Assembly: GCA_050013395.1 (NCBI GenBank)
Contig: JBEKFI010000036.1
Location: 1 to 26,141 of the forward strand
DNA length: 26,141 nt
From: JBEKZD01 sp050013395
Lineage (GTDB): Bacteria > Verrucomicrobiota > Verrucomicrobiia > Palsa-1439
Direction of reading: 5' to 3'
The notes under the pieces were generated by a model, which saw only the letters and a program-made list of their open reading frames with translations, ran no database searches and was not told the DNA's origin. A program made the translations under genes and the position numbers. Shown here in pieces: positions 1 to 6,140 of the stretch (position 1 is its first letter; each line of letters opens with the position of its first letter).

Positions 1-22
1 CCACAGTGTGTCACTGCTCGAA

Positions 23-133
23 CCCTCACCCTGACCCGCCTGCGCCGAGGCTTCGGCGGGCAGGCCCTCTCCCTTGGGAAGGGAGAGGGGAGATCTCCTC
101 GCCCCGCTTGCGGGGAGAGAATTAAGGTGAGGG
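23..133. repeat. Nested palindromic intergenic repeat
   Basis: The outer arms are CCCTCACC at 23-30 and GGTGAGGG at 126-133. Inside them are further self-complementary stretches: GACCCGCCTGCGCCGA facing TTCGGCGGGC near 33-62, CCCTCTCCC facing GGGAGAGGG around 67-90, and TCTCCTCGCCCCGC facing GCGGGGAGAGA around 93-120. The whole can fold into a branched cruciform. Repeats of this kind recur between genes in several bacterial groups, and I suspect this one is multi-copy, but only one full copy is in the window. It lies upstream of the pdp operon and could act as a terminator for whatever lies to the left. Confidence 0.6.
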
Positions 134-184
134 GTTGCCGGACGTTTCAGGTGGTTCATGAATAGGTCAGGCTAGGGGGATGTA

Positions 185-427
185 ATGACAGCGATTTACA
201 CCATTCCTCGATCGATCTCGGATCACGTCGGGTTTCGGTCGGTGCCCGCCACGGCGGAGCCCGCGCTGCGGGAAACTGCCGACCAGGTTATCACGGCGCA
301 CAAACTTTCGAACGAACCCATCGCCGTCGGGCGGGACGGCAAAGCCGCCAGAGTTCTTCCAGAACAGTTGGTTGTCCGCGAAGAATCGTCCAAGAAATAC
401 GGCATTGGAAGCCACTGTGACGGCTGA
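185..427 (+). CDS. Doubtful small ORF upstream of pdp (80 aa)
   Basis: An 80-residue frame starts at an ATG preceded by a G-rich stretch (AGGGGGATGTA), which could serve as a ribosome binding site. It ends 8 nt before the pdp start. The product has no signal peptide, membrane segment or motif I recognise, and the opposite strand is also open across the same stretch, so coding is not established. If real it would be the first gene of the nucleoside-salvage operon. The alternative is that this is simply a leader region. Confidence 0.2.
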   Translation: MTAIYTIPRSISDHVGFRSVPATAEPALRETADQVITAHKLSNEPIAVGRDGKAARVLPEQLVVREESSKKYGIGSHCDG

Positions 428-435
428 CCTGACGC

Positions 436-1752
436 ATGCTCCTCCCCGCTCAAATCATCCAGAAGAAACGCGACGGCAACGCGCTCACTGAAGATGAGAT
501 CCGGTTTTTCATCCACGGTTTCACGCGAGCCGAACTTCCTGATTACCAGATGGCGGCGCTGGCAATGGCGGTCTGTTTTCAGGGGATGAATTTCGACGAA
601 ACGATGTGGCTGACCCGCGCGATGGTTGAAAGCGGGAAGATCGTCGGGTGGAAACGGCGACCGGGCGTCTATCGCGCCGACAAACACAGCACCGGCGGCA
701 TCGGCGACAAGGTATCCCTGATCCTCGCTCCGTTGGTCGCCAGTTGCGGCGTGAACGTGCCCATGATCTCCGGCCGCGGCCTCGGACCGACCGGCGGAAC
801 GCTCGACAAACTCGAGAGCATTCCCGGTTTTCGCACGAACCTGTCCCTGGACGAATTCGTCCGCATCTCCGATGGAGTCGGCTGCGCCATCGCGGGGCAG
901 ACCGCCGAGATCGCTCCTGCGGACAGGAAGTTGTATGCGTTGCGCGACGTGACCGCCACGGTTTCCTGCCTGCCGCTGATCGTGGCCAGCATCATGAGCA
1001 AGAAACTTGCGGAAAACGTGGACGGCCTAGTGCTCGACGTGAAATGGGGCAGCGGAGCGTTCATGCGGACGCGCGCAGCATCGCTGGAGCTTGCCCGGGC
1101 CATGGTCGAGGTCGGGAAACGGTGTGGCAAGACCGTGCGCGCATTGCAGACGGACATGAACCAGCCGCTCGGCCGATGCATCGGCAACGCCTTGGAGGTG
1201 CACGAGTGCATCGAGATCATGAGCGGCAAAACGAAGGCCGACGACCTGATGGAAGTCACGTTCGCGCTCGCGGCGGAGATGCTTGTGATGGCGGGGGCGG
1301 CAAAAAGTGTTGCAGACGCGATGGAAATCCAGCAAAAGAAACTGGCGCTCGGCGAAGTGTTGGATAAGTTTACCGAGATGATTGTCGCCCAGGGCGGCGA
1401 CGCGCGGGTCTGCGAGCAAGCGAATCGTTTGCCCGCGGCAAAACAGACAAGGGCAATTGCTGCCACAGCCTCTGGGTACGTCCACGCGATTGAGTGCGAC
1501 CAGATCGGCTACGCAGTGATTGCATTGGGCGGTGGGAGAAAACTGGCGAGTGACCCGATTGACCATGCAGTCGGTTTCGAACAGCCGAAGAAAATCGGCG
1601 ACCGCATCGTGGCCGGTGAACCTCTAATGATTATGCATTACAATGATGAGGCCCGCGGCGGCGCCGCAGAACGGATGGTGCAGGAAGCATACAGAATTGC
1701 TCCAGAGCCTGTTGGGGCCAGACCCAGACTCATCACGCAGAGAATAGAGTGA
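436..1752 (+). CDS. pdp: Pyrimidine-nucleoside (thymidine) phosphorylase
   Basis: This cytosolic enzyme splits pyrimidine nucleosides with phosphate into free base and (deoxy)ribose 1-phosphate. The 438 residues match the usual length of about 430-440. Visible family features are KHSTGGIGDK (phosphate loop, residues about 83-92), the signature SGRGLGPTGGTLDKLE (about 112-127), the LYALRDVT and SIMSKK segments of the substrate pocket, and a C-terminal alpha/beta domain with the YAVIALGGGR segment. The ATG at 436 gives the expected N-terminus (LPAQIIQKKRDGNALT). The gene is followed 13 nt later by purine-nucleoside phosphorylase and then cytidine deaminase, a classic salvage operon. Whether it prefers thymidine (DeoA) or both uridine and thymidine (Pdp) cannot be told from sequence alone; the N-terminus looks more like the Pdp type. 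Confidence 0.95.
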   Translation: MLLPAQIIQKKRDGNALTEDEIRFFIHGFTRAELPDYQMAALAMAVCFQGMNFDETMWLTRAMVESGKIVGWKRRPGVYRADKHSTGGIGDKVSLILAPLVASCGVNVPMISGRGLGPTGGTLDKLESIPGFRTNLSLDEFVRISDGVGCAIAGQTAEIAPADRKLYALRDVTATVSCLPLIVASIMSKKLAENVDGLVLDVKWGSGAFMRTRAASLELARAMVEVGKRCGKTVRALQTDMNQPLGRCIGNALEVHECIEIMSGKTKADDLMEVTFALAAEMLVMAGAAKSVADAMEIQQKKLALGEVLDKFTEMIVAQGGDARVCEQANRLPAAKQTRAIAATASGYVHAIECDQIGYAVIALGGGRKLASDPIDHAVGFEQPKKIGDRIVAGEPLMIMHYNDEARGGAAERMVQEAYRIAPEPVGARPRLITQRIE

Positions 1753-1765
1753 GGAAGTAGGCGCC

Positions 1766-2578
1766 ATGGTGGCAAATGTCAAAGAAACGAAGGGTTCACT
1801 GGAATCGAAGCTGTCGGGTTTCAAACCCGACATGGCGTTGATCGTGGGTTCGGGCCTGGGTGGGATTGCGAAAGATATCGCCAAACCGACCGTTATTTCC
1901 TACACGGAAATTCCCCATTTCCCCAAACCAACTGTCGCCGGCCATGCCGGTCAGATGATCTTCGGCGAATTCGCGGGCAAGAAGCTGATGGTGCTGAGCG
2001 GCCGATTTCACTATTACGAAGGTCGTACCCTGGCGGAGATCGTTTATCCTGTCCATGTCGTTGATGCCCTCAATATCAAGATATTGATCGTCACCAACGC
2101 CGCAGGCAGCATCAACCCGATGTTCAATCCGGGCGACCTGATGATCATTGAAGATCATATCAATCTCATGGGCGTTGATCCGCTGCTCGGCATGGCCGAC
2201 AACGGCGCGGTGAAGTTCGTGGACATGAGCCAGGCGTACTCGACGCGGCTCCGGGAAAAACTGGATAATGCCGCCGAGAAACTGCAGATCATGGTGCGGC
2301 GGGGTGTTTACCTCGCCACCACCGGACCAAGCTACGAGACACCGGCCGAAGTAAAGGCTTTCGCGTGGATGGGTGCTGACGCGGTCGGGATGAGCACCGT
2401 CCCCGAAGTGATCATTGCCCGCTACCATAACATTGAAGTCGCGGGTATTTCCTGCATCACCAACCTCGCCGCCGGGATTACCAACAAGAAACTCTCGCAT
2501 GAGGAAGTGTTGGCGATCGGCGCGGCCACGCAGGACAAGCTCGGCAAATGGCTGACCGCATTCATCGAAACGCTGTGA
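1766..2578 (+). CDS. punA: Purine-nucleoside phosphorylase (trimeric, PNP family 2)
   Basis: This enzyme phosphorolyses inosine and guanosine to base plus ribose 1-phosphate. The 270-residue length is normal for the trimeric family. Motifs in order are the GSGLGG phosphate loop (about residues 28-33), HAGQ, GRFHYYEG, TNAAGSINP, the base-site segment TGPSYETPAE, GMSTVPEV and CITNLAAGI, which carries the purine-binding Asn. The start codon follows a GAGGAAG ribosome binding site. The stop codon overlaps the next start (TGATG), so it is translationally coupled to the cytidine deaminase gene. The retained Asn in the TNLAAG segment favours 6-oxopurine nucleosides, which would fit with adenosine first being deaminated elsewhere. 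Confidence 0.95.
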   Translation: MVANVKETKGSLESKLSGFKPDMALIVGSGLGGIAKDIAKPTVISYTEIPHFPKPTVAGHAGQMIFGEFAGKKLMVLSGRFHYYEGRTLAEIVYPVHVVDALNIKILIVTNAAGSINPMFNPGDLMIIEDHINLMGVDPLLGMADNGAVKFVDMSQAYSTRLREKLDNAAEKLQIMVRRGVYLATTGPSYETPAEVKAFAWMGADAVGMSTVPEVIIARYHNIEVAGISCITNLAAGITNKKLSHEEVLAIGAATQDKLGKWLTAFIETL

Positions 2579-2970
2579 TGGACTCGCCGCAGAAATTCCG
2601 CAAGCTCATCACCGCCGCTCTTGCCGCTCGACGCAACGCCCACGCTCCCTATTCCGGAGTGCGCGTCGGCGCCGCCTTGCTCACCAAGAGCGGAAAGGTC
2701 TATACCGGCGCGAACATGGAGAACGTCAGCTACGGCCTGACAATCTGCGCCGAGCGAATTGCCATCGGCAAAGCGGTCAGCGAAGGCCATCGCAAGTTTC
2801 AGGCGATCGCCATTATCGCCCCCTGTTCCAACCCGAGTCCATGTGGCGCGTGCCGGCAGGTGTTGGCCGAGTTTGGCGAATGCATCGTCATCTGCGCCGA
2901 CGCGCGCAACATGCGCCGGGTCCGCATTCACCTGCTCTCGGAATTGCTTCCCCGCGCCTTCCACCTGTGA
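2578..2970 (+). CDS. cdd: Cytidine deaminase
   Basis: This enzyme hydrolytically deaminates cytidine and deoxycytidine to uridine and deoxyuridine, which feed the upstream pyrimidine phosphorylase. The 130 residues fit the small homotetrameric class. Zinc and catalysis motifs are intact: CAE at residues 57-59 (zinc Cys and proton-shuttling Glu) and PCGAC at 88-92 (two zinc cysteines). The ribose-binding GANMEN segment is at 44-49. I place the start at the ATG overlapping the punA stop because an upstream in-frame ATG at 2548 would only add ten residues read from the punA tail. The last gene of the pdp-punA-cdd operon. Confidence 0.93.
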   Translation: MDSPQKFRKLITAALAARRNAHAPYSGVRVGAALLTKSGKVYTGANMENVSYGLTICAERIAIGKAVSEGHRKFQAIAIIAPCSNPSPCGACRQVLAEFGECIVICADARNMRRVRIHLLSELLPRAFHL

Positions 2971-3182
2971 TAAGTAAGCAGGTGCTGGGAATGGATCATG
3001 GCTGGTGATCTGAAGGCGCTCGGATCAGGCGCTGGCAAAGCACGCAAGGCTGGTGCCATCGGCATCGGCCGTGCCGCGCCCGGCGTTCGTTGCAGAATCG
3101 TCACACAATACTAGCGCCCCTTGGATGTGGGGCAATACCAAACGCGACTGCGAAACTCATCGCGCAAGCAAACCGTCATCAA

Positions 3183-4148
3183 TCAGGTAACATACCGTTC
3201 TTCGGTCAAGTACCTATTCATGTGGTCGTTAAGAAGGGTGACAATGGTTTTTTTGCCGCCGGGTTTCCTTGCTTCTTCCAATGCAAAATGAACGTTTGCC
3301 CCGGAAGAAACGCCGCAATACAGGCCCTCCTCCCTCCACAATCTATGCGTCATCGCCCTTGCTTCGGCATCGGTAATTCTTACCAGAACGTCAATCAACC
3401 CTTTCTGTTTGAGCATCGCGGAGACAATGCCGCCCTTGGTTTCACTGACAGGAAAATCCATTCCCGTATACCAGAGTTCTTTTGAGCTCGCCGGCTGAAT
3501 CCCGATTACTTTTACCTTTGGGATTTCCTTTTTCAATATCTCGGCAACTCCCGCCAGGCTGCCACCCGTGCCTATCGATTGCACGAACACATCTACCTTG
3601 CCGTCGGTTTGCTCGAGAATTTCCCTGGCGGTAACATGATGAGCCCGCACATTGTCTTTGTTGCTGAATTGGCGGGCCCACCAAATCTTGTCAGGATTCG
3701 CCCTTTCGTCTTCAAGACACAACTGCCTGCCGGGAAGTTCAACTTCGGAGCCGGCGACACTTCTTTCTTTGAGACCTTCAATATCCTTCGGCTCCATCAA
3801 CCGGACTTCAGCGCCTACGTTATGCATCATTTTCGTTTTTTCCGCGCCAGCTTTGCCCGGCATGGTCTCATAGATGCGGACCTTGTACCCCTTCAATGTT
3901 CCGATCGATGACAATCCAAAGCCTGTGTTGCCGGTGCTCGACTCTATAATGGTGTATCCCGGCTTCAGCTTTCCTTCCTTTTCCGCCTGCTCGATCATCT
4001 CAAGGGCGATTCTGTCTTTGAGGCTCCCGGAAGGATTCATATACTCCAGTTTCACCAGAATCTCCGAGGCCATGCCCGCGCAAATTCTGTTCAGTCTTAC
4101 CATCGGCGTGTTTCCAATCAACTCCAACACGCTGTTATGAATTTTCAT
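3183..4148 (-). CDS. PLP-dependent cysteine-synthase-fold enzyme, likely SbnA-type
   Basis: Fold type II PLP enzyme of 321 residues. Visible motifs are NPSGSLKDR, with the Schiff-base lysine at about residue 44, the substrate loop ESSTGNTG (about 69-76), and GTGGSLAG, the PLP phosphate loop. By sequence alone it could be O-acetylserine sulfhydrylase, cystathionine beta-synthase-like, or SbnA-like. The upstream gene, 84 nt away on the same strand, is a strong SbnB homologue, and SbnA condenses O-phosphoserine with glutamate to the SbnB substrate. Context therefore favours diaminopropionate synthesis. Starts at 4148 (MKIHNS) or 4157 (MRNMKI) are both possible, since a GAGGT element sits at 4161-4165. 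Base composition is clearly more A+T-rich than the flanking operons, suggesting transfer. Enzyme class is sure; exact substrate is inferred. Confidence 0.85.
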   Translation of the reverse strand: MKIHNSVLELIGNTPMVRLNRICAGMASEILVKLEYMNPSGSLKDRIALEMIEQAEKEGKLKPGYTIIESSTGNTGFGLSSIGTLKGYKVRIYETMPGKAGAEKTKMMHNVGAEVRLMEPKDIEGLKERSVAGSEVELPGRQLCLEDERANPDKIWWARQFSNKDNVRAHHVTAREILEQTDGKVDVFVQSIGTGGSLAGVAEILKKEIPKVKVIGIQPASSKELWYTGMDFPVSETKGGIVSAMLKQKGLIDVLVRITDAEARAMTHRLWREEGLYCGVSSGANVHFALEEARKPGGKKTIVTLLNDHMNRYLTEERYVT

Positions 4149-4232
4149 ATTTCTCATCACACCTCGTATTCTAAGCCCCGAGCCGAATGAATCGGGAACG
4201 TAAGAACGGCGAAAAGGCCAACTGTCCAATCC

Positions 4233-5198
4233 TCATTCCAGTTCCAAGCCAAGCCCCATTTTCTTCGCTAGATCGAGATAATATCTGCCTGTGGCGACAT
4301 CAAAAACAGCCATTCCCATAGGATTAAACATGATGGCTTCAGCCTTCGGATAGCCCGCCAGGCAGTTATTGCAGACTACATCCACTATCGATTTGGCATC
4401 CTCTTCCTTTAGCCCTCTTTCTTTATGCATTATCTCGATGTCTGTCTTTTCGCGGCAGACTTCCACCCAATCATCAACAATGATCGCCTTGGTGTGGTCC
4501 AGGATGCTCACTTTGTAATCCCTTAACGAACAGTTCAACTGTAGAGAGCCTGCTTTGGGTTTTTCATCGACGTATGGAGCCTTGGACACAGTGCAGGTAA
4601 TGAAGATATCCGCATCTCTATACGCTTCCTGCCAGCTTTGCGCGACGATGGTCTTGCCTTTATAGGGACCCGTAATAGTCTCGGGTTTAATCTCCCGCAG
4701 ATCATACAAGTAGATCTTCGCAATCTTATCCTTCAGGATGTCGGTGACCATTTTGTAATGGTTCTGGCCGATCGGACCCCAACCGATGATTGAAACAACA
4801 ATATTGTTCATGGGCCTGGCTTTCAGAAAATGCCGAATCATCAAGCCGGAGACTGAAGCGGTGCGAACAACACTTAACAATGCGGTATTGATGATGCAAA
4901 CCGGGGCGCCCGTATCGGCGTTATTCAGAATTACAACGCTGTGCGCTCGGGGCAGTCCGTGGTTGATGTTATCGGGAAAACTTGCGATCCATTTAATGCC
5001 GGCCAGATTAATCTTGCCGCCCACAAATGCGATCAGCGCGATAATCCTGTTGGTCAGGTCCCGATATCGCAGGTAAGGTTTAACCGGTTGGACAAAGTCC
5101 TTGTTATGGAGACAATGAACGGCTTGCTCGATATTATCTATTGTCGCGTTCCAATTGTGTCCGATTTTCGTCAGGTCTTTTTCATTCAAATATAACAT
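4233..5198 (-). CDS. SbnB-like N-carboxyethyl-glutamate-type dehydrogenase (ornithine cyclodeaminase fold)
   Basis: A 321-residue member of the ornithine cyclodeaminase/mu-crystallin family. It shares with staphylococcal SbnB, recalled from memory, an unusually specific series: MLYLN at the start, FVQPVKPYLR (about 36-45), GIKWIASFPDN, VVILNN, the ALLSVVRTASVS segment, a Rossmann stretch IIGWGPIGQ, ITCTVSKAPY, VDDWVEVCREK and NPMGMAVFD. SbnB oxidatively hydrolyses N-(1-amino-1-carboxyl-2-ethyl)-glutamate with NAD to L-2,3-diaminopropionate and 2-oxoglutarate. A GGAG ribosome binding site precedes the ATG by about 8 nt. It is the first gene of a two-gene operon with the PLP enzyme downstream. 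No NRPS, siderophore synthetase or transporter for a diaminopropionate product is present in the window. Confidence 0.85.
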   Translation of the reverse strand: MLYLNEKDLTKIGHNWNATIDNIEQAVHCLHNKDFVQPVKPYLRYRDLTNRIIALIAFVGGKINLAGIKWIASFPDNINHGLPRAHSVVILNNADTGAPVCIINTALLSVVRTASVSGLMIRHFLKARPMNNIVVSIIGWGPIGQNHYKMVTDILKDKIAKIYLYDLREIKPETITGPYKGKTIVAQSWQEAYRDADIFITCTVSKAPYVDEKPKAGSLQLNCSLRDYKVSILDHTKAIIVDDWVEVCREKTDIEIMHKERGLKEEDAKSIVDVVCNNCLAGYPKAEAIMFNPMGMAVFDVATGRYYLDLAKKMGLGLELE

Positions 5199-5329
5199 GG
5201 TAATATTCTCCGGTGGTTTATTTGGTTACTGGACTGTTTGACAAGGTTCTTGCTATTCCCCGATTAAGAAAATTCTCTTAAATGCCATGTTCTATGGACT
5301 AACACTACACGCGGCTCGAAAAAACGAGG

Positions 5330-5575
5330 TCACGTCAAAATGGCTGAAACAGCGAGCTTCCTCATGCGGATGAAATTCTGCCAGCGCTGGTTCCCTATGG
5401 CCTTCTTGATCGTTCCCCGTCTCAACTTCAACGGGGTAAAAGAAAGAGGCACCCTGACCGACACCATGTGGATGGTTTCCGCTCCCGCGTCGCTTAAAGT
5501 CAGTGTAACGAGGAAAGCTCCCTCACTCGTGTAGGTTGAAAACTCATAGCCATTATCAGTTTTCTTAACAATCAT
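5330..5575 (-). CDS. Small hypothetical protein (81 aa), uncertain
   Basis: An 81-residue frame beginning MIVKKTDNGYEFSTYT. The first half looks like a beta-rich domain (alternating polar and hydrophobic residues), the second half is basic and possibly helical (RRGTIKKAIGNQRW). I do not recognise a family. No convincing ribosome binding site precedes the ATG. It sits alone in the debris region between the SbnB-like gene and the restriction enzyme, upstream of the diaminopropionate-type pair and on the same strand. It may be a fragment of a larger lost gene. Confidence 0.35.
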   Translation of the reverse strand: MIVKKTDNGYEFSTYTSEGAFLVTLTLSDAGAETIHMVSVRVPLSFTPLKLRRGTIKKAIGNQRWQNFIRMRKLAVSAILT

Positions 5576-5635
5576 AAATGACAGGAATTCGCTTCTACCG
5601 CCGGGGCGAGCGCGAAGAACCGATTCTCGTTCTAG

Positions 5636-5887
5636 TTCACGGGAGCAGGCTATGCCAGGTGCGCGGCCAGGGTCAAGCACGATTTCTGGAGGTCTGGGAC
5701 ACCGGTTGCGAAACTGGCGCGGGAGTACGGATTGACGAAGGGAACCATATATAGGCGCATCAAGTACTTTCGTCGCCTATATCCGAAGAAATTTCCCCAT
5801 CGGTTCGTGCGCCATCGAAGGGGTGGCAACGTTGACCGGACCACTGTTTTCGAGCCAGGGTTTGTGTTAGTCCGAGGCTGTTGTTGA
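5636..5887 (+). pseudogene. Start-less HTH-domain gene fragment
   Basis: An open frame of 83 codons bounded by stops at 5633-5635 and 5885-5887 with no ATG or GTG start. It contains a helix-turn-helix-like stretch, PVAKLAREYGLTKGTIYRRI (roughly 5700-5760), of the type found in resolvases, transposase orfA proteins and small regulators. The flanks show no intact gene on this strand, so I read it as a decayed piece of a DNA-binding protein. The parent family is not identified. Confidence 0.35.
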
Positions 5888-5889
5888 TG

Positions 5890-5952
5890 TTACACCAAGG
5901 TTCTGGGTTTGTCCATCTTCCACCACTCCCGCATCCAAGGACCACTTGGCAT
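5890..5952 (-). other. Orphan translation-initiation site with 20-codon ORF
   Basis: On the minus strand a near-perfect ribosome binding site (AAGGAGG) precedes an ATG at 5952 with about 7 nt spacing. The frame runs only 20 codons (MPSGPWMREWWKMDKPRTLV) before a TAA. The strong initiation site with so short a frame suggests the start of a gene whose body has been lost or frameshifted, or a short leader peptide. No downstream partner is evident. Confidence 0.3.
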
Positions 5953-5994
5953 CTTCGTATCCTCCTTATCGTGTTTCCGTGTTCGGAGACTCCT

Positions 5995-6139
5995 TCACGC
6001 CCCCGCCGAATGTGGCATTGCGATAATCTCATTGACCAGCGCGACATAGTCGTGATGGCGCGACTCGGGGTACTTGCGTTGATACGGAATCAAGAACGAG
6101 TCGCGGAGATATCGCGCAGGTGAGGCAACTGTTGCGGAT
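5995..6139 (-). pseudogene. C-terminal fragment of an unidentified protein
   Basis: Directly downstream of the restriction-enzyme stop, in a different frame, is a protein-like tail reading YLRDSFLIPYQRKYPES and VALVNEIIAMPHSAGA before a TGA at 5995-5997. It lacks an ATG and looks like the 3' end of a gene whose front was lost. I do not recognise the family. It could also be a very short gene from a TTG codon near 6139. Confidence 0.25.
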
Positions 6140-6140
6140 T

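Noticed and set aside
2998..3114. A 38-codon + frame (MAGDLKALGSGAGKARKAG...) after cdd
   Set aside because: It is short, low in complexity, has no clear ribosome binding site and no recognised relatives. The stretch 2971-3182 otherwise shows nothing.
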